Positions 1 through 6,048 of a DNA stretch of 10,126 nt are shown here, in pieces (positions within the stretch are counted from its first letter, which is position 1; every line of letters begins with the position of its first letter). The stretch is from an uncultured Clostridia bacterium (GTDB lineage Bacteria; Bacillota; Clostridia; Oscillospirales; Ruminococcaceae), in the NCBI GenBank assembly GCA_947177695.1, contig CAMWVO010000035.1, positions 1 to 10,126 of the forward strand, in the 5' to 3' direction. Below the pieces are notes generated by a model. That model made no database searches. It was given only the letters and a program-made list of their open reading frames with translations, and had not been told where the DNA came from. Made by a program: the position numbers and the translations under genes.

Positions 1-1
1 C

Positions 2-373
2 GAGTATGCGCAGGGGCTTGCCAAGGTGCTGTCAGACAGAGGCTTCAATCTTGTTTCGTGTGTTACCGACAATCACCTTATGCTGGTTGACCTCCGCCCC
101 TTCGACATTACGGGCAAGGAGCTTGAACACCGTCTGGACGAGGTTTACATCACCGTAAACAAAAACGCTATCCCCAACGACCCGCAGAGCCCGTTCATCA
201 CAAGCGGCGTAAGAATAGGTACTCCTGCGGTGACCAGCCGCGGTCTGGGCGTTGCGGAAATGGACAAGATCGCAGAGTATATCTACCTTACCGCTAAGGA
301 CTTCGAGGGCAAGGCTGACGAGATCAGAGCGGGAGTAAATGAGATATGTGCTAAGTATCCTCTTTACGAATAA
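2..373 (+). CDS. glyA: Serine hydroxymethyltransferase, C-terminal part (partial)
   Basis: This is the last 123 codons of a gene whose start lies left of the window. GlyA is a cytosolic PLP enzyme that interconverts serine plus tetrahydrofolate with glycine plus 5,10-methylenetetrahydrofolate, the main source of one-carbon units. The visible part matches the family's C-terminal small domain: TDNHLMLVDLR, then ITVNKNAIPNDPQSPF, then SGVRIGTPAVTSRG, an almost diagnostic block that includes the conserved arginine of the substrate carboxylate site (family knowledge). The PLP-binding lysine lies outside the window. The frame is open from base 2, so the GTG at 26 is internal and not a start. A clear intrinsic terminator follows the TAA, so glyA is the end of its transcript or is separated from the next gene by attenuation. 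Confidence 0.97.
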   Translation, partial: EYAQGLAKVLSDRGFNLVSCVTDNHLMLVDLRPFDITGKELEHRLDEVYITVNKNAIPNDPQSPFITSGVRIGTPAVTSRGLGVAEMDKIAEYIYLTAKDFEGKADEIRAGVNEICAKYPLYE

Positions 374-385
374 TTGATAAGTATG

Positions 386-446
386 GCAAGAGGTTTGGGC
401 AGGCAAGATCAAGTGTAAAGGCTTAGCCTGTTCCTCTTGCTTTTTT
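386..446 (+). terminator. Intrinsic terminator after glyA
   Basis: GCAAGAGG (386-393) pairs perfectly with CCTCTTGC (433-440), and inside this GCAGGC (399-404) pairs with GCCTGT (426-431, one G-T wobble) after a small internal loop. Six T residues (441-446) follow the stem directly. This has the form of a rho-independent terminator. The next ribosome site, AGGAG at 447-451, begins right after the T-run, so the same element sits in the leader of the downstream gene. Confidence 0.8.
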
Positions 447-459
447 AGGAGTGATTTTA

Positions 460-1737
460 ATGGGCGGGAATAAAATTAATCCGCGTTTTTTCAGACAGCC
501 GCGTTATTATAATGATTTTCAATGTATGGGCGGAAGCTGTCCGATGAGCTGTTGTGTCATGTGGGATGTGTATTGGACGGAACCGGAGATCGAAAAGCTA
601 AAAAATGCGGAATGTTCCGAGCAGCTGAGAAATCTTGTTGACAACTCTTTCAGACCGATAGAAAATAAACCGGGAATGTTCAGAATCATAATGGACAGCA
701 AAAAACGCTGCCCGTTTTTGACCGATGATGATTTCTGTTCGATCCAGCGCGAACTGGGAGAAGAATATCTTTCCAATGTTTGTACGATTTATCCGAGGAG
801 TTCTTTTTTAAGCGAAAATACCGCGGCAAATTACTGTTATCTTTCCTGCTATAAGGTTTTAGACACTCTTTGCAATGATAAGGATTGTATGATGCTTGAA
901 AATTATGATCGTGTAAGCAAAAAAGTAGAAAAGGTGAGCTTTGACAGCAAAGCGGATATTTTGATCCGTCCTGAACTTAGATACCGTAATCAGATTTCGG
1001 AGTTTTTCTATGAAATAATTTCCGATGAATCCCGCAGCCTTGAGACTTCTGTAACGCTTGGAGCGGTAGCTGCACAGGATCTTGCCAAGTGTGCAAGCGC
1101 CGGAGGAGCAGATTTGATACCCGAAAGGATAGCTTTTCTAAAAAAAATACTTAAAGACCCGAAGCAGACGGAAAAGCTTGAAAACCTTAAACCGAATTAT
1201 GCGGTAAAGCTTGGTTTTGCCAAAAAGATTGACGACATCGTTTTAAAGTCAAAAATGATAAATCTTCTCAGCGGAAACGGCGCATTAATTGCCGACAAAT
1301 ACGATGAGGGCATGAGAAAATTTAACGCGGCATTTGCCGAAAGACCTTTTGCGCTCAGAAATATTGCGTTAAATTTACTGTTGGAGCTGAACATGCCGTT
1401 CAGGAGCAGGGATTACAGCATTTTTGAAAATTATTGTTATTATGCTGCAGCTATCGCATCGGTAAAGCTTACGGCGGCAGCGGTATTCATAAATAATAAC
1501 GATTCACAAGTCGAGGTAACTCCTGTGGTCACGGGCAGCGGTAAGACTGCCGAGGCGGTCAGGGATATAAAAATATCTTTTAAGATCACAACGGATCCTG
1601 AACATGATTTTAAAGCCAGTCTGGCGTATATAGACCGCTTTTTTGCCCATAACAACAATAACGTCAAAACTATTCTTGATATGTATAAGGAGCTTAATTG
1701 TATGTCGCCTGCGTACATAGCTTTAATTCTTAAGTAG
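460..1737 (+). CDS. fliB: Flagellin lysine-N-methylase-like cysteine-cluster protein (FliB family)
   Basis: A 425-residue cytosolic protein that I assign to the FliB / YkgJ-like cysteine-cluster family. FliB in Salmonella methylates lysines of flagellin; many Clostridia carry stand-alone relatives of unproven substrate. The N-terminal third has the family pattern: C22, C27, C31, C32 in a CxxxxCxxxCC block followed by W35, then RCPFL (C84), DDFC (C93) and LGEEYLSNVCTIYPR (C108). These cysteines could bind an Fe-S cluster or other metal (inference). The remainder is helical and less conserved. ATG at 460 is chosen because AGGAG (447-451) lies 8 bases before it; the in-frame GTG at 451 overlaps that site. 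The stop codon overlaps the ribosome site of rarA, so the two genes are probably co-translated. Codon use is visibly AT-richer than in the neighbours. No flagellar gene is nearby, so the flagellin role is unproven. Confidence 0.78.
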   Translation: MGGNKINPRFFRQPRYYNDFQCMGGSCPMSCCVMWDVYWTEPEIEKLKNAECSEQLRNLVDNSFRPIENKPGMFRIIMDSKKRCPFLTDDDFCSIQRELGEEYLSNVCTIYPRSSFLSENTAANYCYLSCYKVLDTLCNDKDCMMLENYDRVSKKVEKVSFDSKADILIRPELRYRNQISEFFYEIISDESRSLETSVTLGAVAAQDLAKCASAGGADLIPERIAFLKKILKDPKQTEKLENLKPNYAVKLGFAKKIDDIVLKSKMINLLSGNGALIADKYDEGMRKFNAAFAERPFALRNIALNLLLELNMPFRSRDYSIFENYCYYAAAIASVKLTAAAVFINNNDSQVEVTPVVTGSGKTAEAVRDIKISFKITTDPEHDFKASLAYIDRFFAHNNNNVKTILDMYKELNCMSPAYIALILK

Positions 1738-1747
1738 GAGTGTTGAT

Positions 1748-3010
1748 ATGAACGCGCCTCTTGCGGACAGAATACGTCCGAAAACTCTTGACGACGTTGT
1801 GGGACAGTCCCACATTCTGGGCGAGGGAAAGCCTTTGCGCAGAATTATCGAAAACGGACAGATACCCAATATGATCTTTTACGGAAGCTCAGGTGTGGGA
1901 AAAACCACGGTTGCGCGCATTATTGCCGAAAATACCCATATGAAGCTCCATAAGCTGAACGGCACGTCCGCGTCCATTTCCGACATCAAGGACGTTATCG
2001 CCGACACAAACACGCTTGACGGCGTGAACGGCGTACTGCTCTATCTGGACGAGATACAGTACCTGAACAAAAAACAGCAGCAGTCCCTGCTTGAATACAT
2101 TGAAAACGGGCAGATAACCCTTATTGCTTCAACAACGGAAAATCCCTATTTTTACGTCTATAACGCAATAATCAGCCGTTCCACGGTGTTCGAGTTCAAG
2201 CCCATAACCGCCGAGGAGCTTGTCCCGGCGATCAGCAGAGCATTTCGTATCGCCGCGGACGAGCTTGGCATAAAGGTTAAGGTGGAAAAAGGCGCGGTAG
2301 AGCATATTGCCCGCGGCTGCGGCGGAGACGTGCGGAAGTCCATAAACACCGCGGAGCTGTGCGTTCTGTCGGCGGCAAGCGGAGCGGGGGAGATCGTCAT
2401 AAAAAAAGAGACCGCCGAGGCTTTGACGCAGCGCAGCAATATGCGCTACGACCGCGACGGCGATTCCCACTATGATATTTTATCGGCTTTGCAGAAGTCC
2501 ATACGCGGCTCGGACGAGAACGCCGCCCTCCACTATGCGGCAAGACTTATCGAGGCGGGGGACATTATTTCCCTGTCAAGGCGGCTGCTTGTCATTGCCG
2601 CCGAGGATATCGGTCTTGCCTATCCGCAGGCTATACCTATTGTTAAAGCGTGCGTTGACAGCGCGATGCAGCTGGGTCTGCCCGAAGCGCGGCTTCCGCT
2701 GGGAGACGCTGTAATCCTGCTTGCCACCGCGCCAAAATCCAATTCGGGAATAAACGCGATCGACGCGGCTTTAGAGGACGTCCGCACACGGGAGTGCGGA
2801 GATTTCCCACGCCATCTGCAAAACAAGCATTTTGACGGCGAGGGAGCTGCGGTCAAGGGACAGCATTATCTGTATCCGCACAATTTCCCGAACCATTATG
2901 TGGAGCAGCAGTATCTTCCGGATCCTATCAAGGACAGGGTGTACTATGAGTACGGCGATAACAAGACCGAACAGGCGGCAAAGCAGTACTGGGAAAAAAT
3001 AAAAAAATGA
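1748..3010 (+). CDS. rarA: Replication-associated recombination protein A (AAA+ ATPase, MgsA/RarA)
   Basis: RarA is a cytosolic homotetrameric AAA+ ATPase related to clamp-loader subunits; it acts at stalled replication forks and on single-strand gaps. The 420-residue product has the usual length and order: N-terminal PLADRIRPKTLDDVVGQ, Walker A GSSGVGKTT (46-54), Walker B LLYLDE (97-102), sensor 1 ASTTEN (127-132), SRS near the arginine-finger position (143-145) and GGDVRKSIN in the sensor 2 region (192-200). The C-terminal tetramerisation part contains YDRDGDSHYDILSALQKS, RLLVIAAEDIGLAYPQA and YLYPHNFPNHYVEQQYLP, all RarA-typical. ATG at 1748 follows AGGAG (1736-1740), which overlaps the stop of the preceding gene. 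The tail ends in KKIKK, whose A-run (3001-3007) reads as a T-run on the other strand. No promoter is evident just upstream, so it is probably expressed with the FliB-like gene. Confidence 0.95.
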   Translation: MNAPLADRIRPKTLDDVVGQSHILGEGKPLRRIIENGQIPNMIFYGSSGVGKTTVARIIAENTHMKLHKLNGTSASISDIKDVIADTNTLDGVNGVLLYLDEIQYLNKKQQQSLLEYIENGQITLIASTTENPYFYVYNAIISRSTVFEFKPITAEELVPAISRAFRIAADELGIKVKVEKGAVEHIARGCGGDVRKSINTAELCVLSAASGAGEIVIKKETAEALTQRSNMRYDRDGDSHYDILSALQKSIRGSDENAALHYAARLIEAGDIISLSRRLLVIAAEDIGLAYPQAIPIVKACVDSAMQLGLPEARLPLGDAVILLATAPKSNSGINAIDAALEDVRTRECGDFPRHLQNKHFDGEGAAVKGQHYLYPHNFPNHYVEQQYLPDPIKDRVYYEYGDNKTEQAAKQYWEKIKK

Positions 3011-3016
3011 TTGCGG

Positions 3017-3126
3017 GGGCGGGGTTAGGCGAATAGCGATACAGAAGTATCTTTCGTCTCGGCAGAGAATTATTCTTACTGTCAAAGTATGACGGAAAGG
3101 ATAAAGGCTCTGCCTTTTCCCCGCCC
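3017..3126. other. Hairpin-rich convergent intergenic region (terminator or structured RNA candidate)
   Basis: The 168-base gap between the convergent rarA and S1 genes holds nested inverted repeats and no credible gene. GGGCGGGG (3017-3024) pairs with CCCCGCCC (3119-3126). Within it are GATAC/GTATC with an AGAA loop (3038-3051), GGCAGAG (3061-3067) with CTCTGCC (3108-3114), and CTGTCA/TGACGG (3079-3084/3090-3095, one wobble). An alternative is AAAGGC-TCT-GCCTTT (3103-3117) followed by TTTTCC, a weak + strand terminator. On the minus strand a T-run (complement of 3001-3007) lies 9 bases past the outer stem. It probably ends transcription from one or both sides; a small RNA or dispersed repeat is possible. 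Bases 3127-3178 show only a short GACCGGTC palindrome. Confidence 0.45.
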
Positions 3127-3178
3127 GTTTATCTCAAAACAAAATTCGGCGTGACGGGAGACCGGTCCCATATAGAAT

Positions 3179-4123
3179 TTAAAAGCGGCTCTCGATAATC
3201 TTTGAGGACTGGTCGGGAGAATATTTCCAGTATGACAGCCGTCCCTCGGTAATAAAATATTCGGGGGGACGGTGAATATGCGCTCCGCTGAAAACGTCCA
3301 CAATAATAAGCTTGACCTTCATTTTTTCGGGGATAAGCGCTTTTATGTAAACGCTTGCGTTCTGCCCCACGGACACGCCATCTTTCGGCTCGGCAAGTCC
3401 CGCAAGATTGGGCGCAAGCTCCACGAAGATACCGTAATCCTCCACGCTTCGGATTATTCCCGAAACTGTTTCGCCGTAGTTGAAGCGGGCGGCGTTTTCC
3501 TCCCAAGTGCCGAGAAGTTCCTTGTGGGAGAGCCATACCCTGCCGCCGCTTACCTCCTTGATGATAACGTGGATATCCTGTCCCGCCTGAAAACGGTCGG
3601 AGGGGTGGGATATCCTTGAAACGGAGATGGCGTCTATCGGTATCAGGGACGGTATGCCGCAGCCTATGTCCACAAACGCGCCGAACTGTTCGAGATGAGT
3701 GACGCGGGCAGGGATTATGTCCCCCGGAGAAAGGCGGGAAATGAAATTCTCCATGCATTCCTGCTGAACTTCACGGCGGGACAGAATAGCGGTATAGCTT
3801 CCCGAATCGTTTTTCCGTATCTGCTTTATCTTGAAGCAGACGGGCTTGTTGACCCTTGTGATAAGGGCGATATCCTTTGTGGTACCGTCGGCAATTCCGA
3901 GAGCGCCCTCGTCGTGAGGGATTATTCCCGCGCAGACCGCACTGCCCCCGGAGCCTGCGCAGGGAAATTCCACATGGAGATTATGGTCGCTGTCGCACAT
4001 CGTTACCCGCGCTTCGAGTATTTTCTCCTGAGCCATAGCCTCCTGCAAAGCGAAAATTGATTTTATGCTGTTCTGATTGTCGGGCGACATGAAAAGCGCG
4101 CCCTCCGGATAGTAATTACTCAT
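3179..4123 (-). CDS. S1-domain RNA-binding protein (three S1-like domains)
   Basis: A 314-residue cytosolic protein built from S1-type OB folds, related to but shorter than ribosomal protein S1. Residues about 33-120 look like a diverged S1 domain (VCFKIKQI, then AILSRREVQ). Residues about 132-200 are a clear S1 domain (PGDIIPARVTHLEQFGAFVDIG, ending VWLSHKELLGTWEE). Residues about 216-276 are another (GETVSGIIRSVEDYGIFVEL). A charged and aromatic tail follows (EYFITEGRLSYWKYSP). Such proteins bind single-stranded RNA; a role in translation or RNA handling is inferred. ATG at 4123 is supported by GGGAGG (complement of 4130-4135) 6 bases upstream. The gene follows the small minus-strand gene by 70 bases and may share its transcript. 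The leader contains interlocked complementary segments at 4143-4177 that could give autoregulation. Confidence 0.88.
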   Translation of the reverse strand: MSNYYPEGALFMSPDNQNSIKSIFALQEAMAQEKILEARVTMCDSDHNLHVEFPCAGSGGSAVCAGIIPHDEGALGIADGTTKDIALITRVNKPVCFKIKQIRKNDSGSYTAILSRREVQQECMENFISRLSPGDIIPARVTHLEQFGAFVDIGCGIPSLIPIDAISVSRISHPSDRFQAGQDIHVIIKEVSGGRVWLSHKELLGTWEENAARFNYGETVSGIIRSVEDYGIFVELAPNLAGLAEPKDGVSVGQNASVYIKALIPEKMKVKLIIVDVFSGAHIHRPPEYFITEGRLSYWKYSPDQSSKIIESRF

Positions 4124-4142
4124 TTTGTACCTCCCGAGTTTT

Positions 4143-4177
4143 GATTGAATTGTATCCGCTTTTCAATCTTATGCGGA
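4143..4177 (-). promoter_or_regulatory. Interlocked stems (possible pseudoknot) in the S1-gene leader
   Basis: Read along the minus strand, TCCGC (4177-4173), GATTGAA (4168-4162), GCGGA (4159-4155) and TTCAATC (4149-4143) occur in that order. The first pairs with the third (5 bp) and the second with the fourth (7 bp). This is an H-type pseudoknot arrangement, or two mutually exclusive hairpins. It ends 7 bases before the GGGAGG ribosome site of the S1-domain gene. The pairing is seen in the sequence; a regulatory role is inference, and short pairs can arise by chance. Confidence 0.3.
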
Positions 4178-4193
4178 GGTCAAAAGGGATATT

Positions 4194-4541
4194 CTATAAT
4201 TTGGAAATGTTTCTGCCGCCGTGGGCGATAATAATTTTTGACACGACAGGATAGTCCTCCTTGCGGCAGACTACTTCGAGGATATGGTCGTTGTGAAGAT
4301 AGTCAGCCTGCCTGCTGAGGTCTTGGCTGAGGGAAAATTCCGAGGGAGTATAGATGGGCATGGAGTAGGTCGGCGTTGTGGAAACCACGTTATAGGCAGA
4401 AAAAACGTTAAGACCGATATTTCCGTAGGAGGGATAACGTTCCTTTGTCGAAATGGTCGAAAGCGGAGATATGGCTCTTTTTACGGCTCCCGCGGCGAAA
4501 TCCGCGCTGTCGGGGGAGTCGAAGCTTGCAATTATTTTCAT
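4194..4541 (-). CDS. Small hypothetical protein, possible ferredoxin-like fold
   Basis: I do not recognise this 115-residue protein with confidence. Residues 1-25 (MKIIASFDSPDSADFAAGAV) and 86-115 (HILEVVCRKEDYPVVSKIII then AHGGRNISKL) each read as a beta strand followed by a helix. This resembles the opening and closing units of ferredoxin-like or general-stress-protein-17M-like proteins. Between them, residues 36-70 are rich in Ser, Thr, Tyr and Pro, suggesting a loop. There is no signal peptide or membrane segment. The ATG at 4541 is preferred because GAAAGG (complement of 4552-4557) lies 10 bases upstream; the in-frame ATG at 4577 has no ribosome site. The gene diverges from DUF951 and precedes the S1-domain gene on the same strand. 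Function unknown. Confidence 0.72.
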   Translation of the reverse strand: MKIIASFDSPDSADFAAGAVKRAISPLSTISTKERYPSYGNIGLNVFSAYNVVSTTPTYSMPIYTPSEFSLSQDLSRQADYLHNDHILEVVCRKEDYPVVSKIIIAHGGRNISKL

Positions 4542-4579
4542 GGACGGTTTACCTTTCTTTTGGGATAATTTGTGCATAT

Positions 4580-4595
4580 CGCTGATTTTTCAGCG
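4580..4595. repeat. Perfect 6-bp hairpin in the divergent region
   Basis: CGCTGA (4580-4585) and TCAGCG (4590-4595) are separated by four T on the + strand. If the minus-strand promoter proposed at 4611-4638 is right, this hairpin lies in the 5' leader of the small hypothetical gene. It could protect the message or be part of an operator. On the + strand it is followed by TATTTTT, but no + strand gene ends here, so a terminator role is unlikely. Confidence 0.4.
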
Positions 4596-4610
4596 TATTT
4601 TTCACGTCTT

Positions 4611-4638
4611 TGTATAGTTTGTTTTAATTTTCTGAAAA
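4611..4638 (-). promoter_or_regulatory. Weak sigma-A-like promoter for the minus-strand pair
   Basis: On the minus strand, TTTTCA (complement of 4633-4638) and TATACA (complement of 4611-4616) are 16 bases apart, each matching 4 of 6 consensus bases. The position suits transcription of the gene starting at 4541 and, by read-through, the S1-domain gene. The -35 half overlaps the left arm of the inverted repeat at 4627-4651. Confidence 0.35.
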
Positions 4639-4651
4639 TATTGCAGAAAAT
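4627..4651. promoter_or_regulatory. 25-bp inverted repeat, candidate operator
   Basis: ATTTTCTG (4627-4634) and CAGAAAAT (4644-4651) are perfect 8-bp inverted arms around a 9-base spacer. The repeat ends 2 bases before the -35 of the + strand promoter and overlaps the proposed -35 of the minus-strand promoter, where a dimeric regulator could control both. An AT-rich region can produce such repeats by chance, and no regulator gene is present in the window. Confidence 0.35.
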
Positions 4652-4653
4652 AA

Positions 4654-4683
4654 TTGCCTTTGCACGGTAAAATGTGGTATAAT
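4654..4683 (+). promoter_or_regulatory. Sigma-A promoter with extended -10, for the DUF951-prfA operon
   Basis: TTGCCT (4654-4659) and a perfect TATAAT (4678-4683) are 18 bases apart, and the -10 is preceded by TGG, the extended -10 TGn motif. Transcription would start near 4690, leaving a leader of about 30 bases before the ATG at 4721, with AAAGGA (4708-4713) as ribosome site. No comparably good promoter is seen further down the gene train, so this is likely the main promoter for 4721-10120. Confidence 0.75.
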
Positions 4684-4720
4684 ATACTTTGATTTCTTAA
4701 CTGTTTGAAAGGAAATTTTT

Positions 4721-4915
4721 ATGGACGTTCGCCCGAATGATATTCTGATAATGAAAAAGAAACACCCCTGCGGAAGCTCACGTATGCTTGTGCTGAGATC
4801 TGGCATGGATTTCAAGCTTCGGTGTGACGGGTGCGGACACGAGTTTATGATACCAAGAAGCAAGATAGAAAAAAATATCAAGTCCGTGGAACGGTCGGAC
4901 GACGGGGAAGTTTAG
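4721..4915 (+). CDS. DUF951 family protein
   Basis: A 64-residue protein of the DUF951 family (B. subtilis YyzM type), common in Firmicutes and of unknown function. Family features are clear: the N-terminal DVRPNDILIMKKKHPCG, a CDGCG knuckle, and PRSK near the end. Cysteines 17, 35 and 38 with the nearby histidines suggest a small zinc-ribbon or SH3-like barrel fold, and the basic character would suit nucleic-acid contact (inference). ATG at 4721 follows AAAGGA by 7 bases. It is the first gene after the strong promoter, 47 bases ahead of prfA. DUF951 genes are often next to translation or GTPase genes such as ychF, so its place here fits a translation-linked role without proving one. Confidence 0.9.
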   Translation: MDVRPNDILIMKKKHPCGSSRMLVLRSGMDFKLRCDGCGHEFMIPRSKIEKNIKSVERSDDGEV

Positions 4916-4920
4916 CTATT

Positions 4921-4949
4921 CTGTACGCTTTAATGGAATTTTAGTACAG
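4921..4949 (+). promoter_or_regulatory. Inverted repeat reaching into the prfA ribosome site
   Basis: CTGTAC (4921-4926) and GTACAG (4944-4949) are perfect inverted arms around 17 bases; a T-G wobble (4920/4950) and a T-A pair (4919/4951) extend the stem. The right arm overlaps the start of AGGAGGA (4948-4954), so a hairpin here would partly cover the prfA ribosome site. It could equally be a DNA-binding site. No T-run follows, so it is not a terminator. Confidence 0.3.
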
Positions 4950-4962
4950 GAGGAATATCCCA

Positions 4963-6048
4963 ATGTTTGAAAAATTAAAGCTCACAGAGCAGAAATACGA
5001 GGAGATCAGCAATAAGCTTACAGACCCCGAAGTTATCGGCGACAACAAGCTTTACGCGTCTCTGATGAAAGAATACAAGAACCTTACGCCCGTTGTGGAG
5101 AAGTACCGCGAGTATGTCAGGTGCAAAAAGACCATGGAGGACGCGAAAGAGCTTCTGGACGAGGCGGGCGGCGACAAGGAAATGAAAGAGCTTGCCCAGC
5201 TTGAATTTGACGAGAGCAGGGAGGCTCTGGAAACGCTTAACGAAGAGCTGAAGATACTGCTGCTTCCCAAAGACCCCAACGACGACAAGAACGTTATCAT
5301 AGAGATACGCGGCGGCGCAGGCGGCGAGGAGGCTTCGCTTTTTGCGGGTTCGCTTTACCGTATGTACACCATGTACGCCGAGGCTCGCCGCTGGAAAACC
5401 GAGATACTCAACGCTAACGAGACCGAGCTTGGCGGCTTCAAGGAGGTAAGCTTCTCGGTGGAGGGCGACGGCGCGTACTCCCGCTTCAAGTATGAAAGCG
5501 GTGTACACCGTGTTCAGAGAGTTCCCGAAACCGAATCTCAGGGACGCATTCACACCTCCACGGTAACGGTTGCAGTGCTTGCGGAGGCTGACGAGGTGGA
5601 GCTGGAGATCGCTCCAACAGATTTGAAGATAGACGTGTTCCGCGCTTCGGGTGCAGGCGGTCAGCACATCAACAAGACCGAATCCGCCGTTCGTATAACA
5701 CATCTTCCCACAGGCGTTGTGGTTGAATGTCAGGACGAACGCAGCCAGCACAAAAACAAGGACAAGGCTATGAAGATACTGCGGTCAAGGCTGTACGAGG
5801 CTTTGCTGGAGGAACAGAACGACAAGATAGCTTCGGAAAGAAAATCTCAGGTCGGTACGGGAAACCGTTCCGAGCGTATCAGGACTTACAATTTCCCCGA
5901 AAGCCGCGTTACCGACCACAGGATCGGTCTTACGCTGTATCGGCTTGAAAGTATTTTAAACGGCAGTCTGGACGAGGTAATAGATGCTCTTGCCACCGCG
6001 GATCAGGCGGCGAAGCTGTCGGCACAGCTTACTCAGGAGGACGCATAA
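4963..6048 (+). CDS. prfA: Peptide chain release factor 1
   Basis: RF1 recognises UAA and UAG in the ribosomal A site and triggers hydrolysis of peptidyl-tRNA. At 361 residues the length is normal. The order is the N-terminal helical domain (1-100), GGAGGEEASLFAGSLYRMY at the start of domain 2, the codon-recognition tripeptide P188-E189-T190 within VQRVPETESQGRIHTST, and the catalytic GGQ at 232-234 in SGAGGQHINKTESAVR. The C-terminal RIRTYNFPESRVTDHRIG block is also RF1-specific. PET in place of E. coli PAT is common in Firmicutes. ATG at 4963 follows AGGAGGA (4948-4954) by 8 bases. The stop is immediately followed by the GTG of sua5, implying translational coupling. The RF1 methyltransferase gene prmC, which usually follows prfA, is absent here. 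Confidence 0.98.
   Translation: MFEKLKLTEQKYEEISNKLTDPEVIGDNKLYASLMKEYKNLTPVVEKYREYVRCKKTMEDAKELLDEAGGDKEMKELAQLEFDESREALETLNEELKILLLPKDPNDDKNVIIEIRGGAGGEEASLFAGSLYRMYTMYAEARRWKTEILNANETELGGFKEVSFSVEGDGAYSRFKYESGVHRVQRVPETESQGRIHTSTVTVAVLAEADEVELEIAPTDLKIDVFRASGAGGQHINKTESAVRITHLPTGVVVECQDERSQHKNKDKAMKILRSRLYEALLEEQNDKIASERKSQVGTGNRSERIRTYNFPESRVTDHRIGLTLYRLESILNGSLDEVIDALATADQAAKLSAQLTQEDA

Noticed and set aside
374..402. TTGATA at 374-379 as a promoter for the FliB-like gene
   Set aside because: The expected -10 position around 397-402 reads GGGCAG, which is not a -10, and it lies inside the terminator stem.
451..459. GTG at 451 as the start of the FliB-like gene
   Set aside because: It overlaps the AGGAG ribosome site; ATG 460 has ideal spacing from the same site.
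3103..3117. AAAGGC-TCT-GCCTTT hairpin as a firm rarA terminator
   Set aside because: Three-base loop, only two G-C-rich pairs' worth of stability and a four-T run broken by CC; kept only as an alternative fold within the larger structured region.
3129..3758. Second minus-strand frame overlapping the S1-domain gene
   Set aside because: It is out of frame with the S1 gene, rich in Arg/Gly/Pro as expected of a shifted frame, and lacks a ribosome site.
4542..4577. Upstream ATG (4577) for the small minus-strand protein
   Set aside because: No ribosome site precedes it, while the ATG at 4541 has GAAAGG 10 bases upstream and begins a natural beta strand.
4975..5751. Antisense open frame opposite prfA
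   Set aside because: The sense strand encodes a complete release factor 1 with PET and GGQ motifs; the antisense product has no recognisable features.
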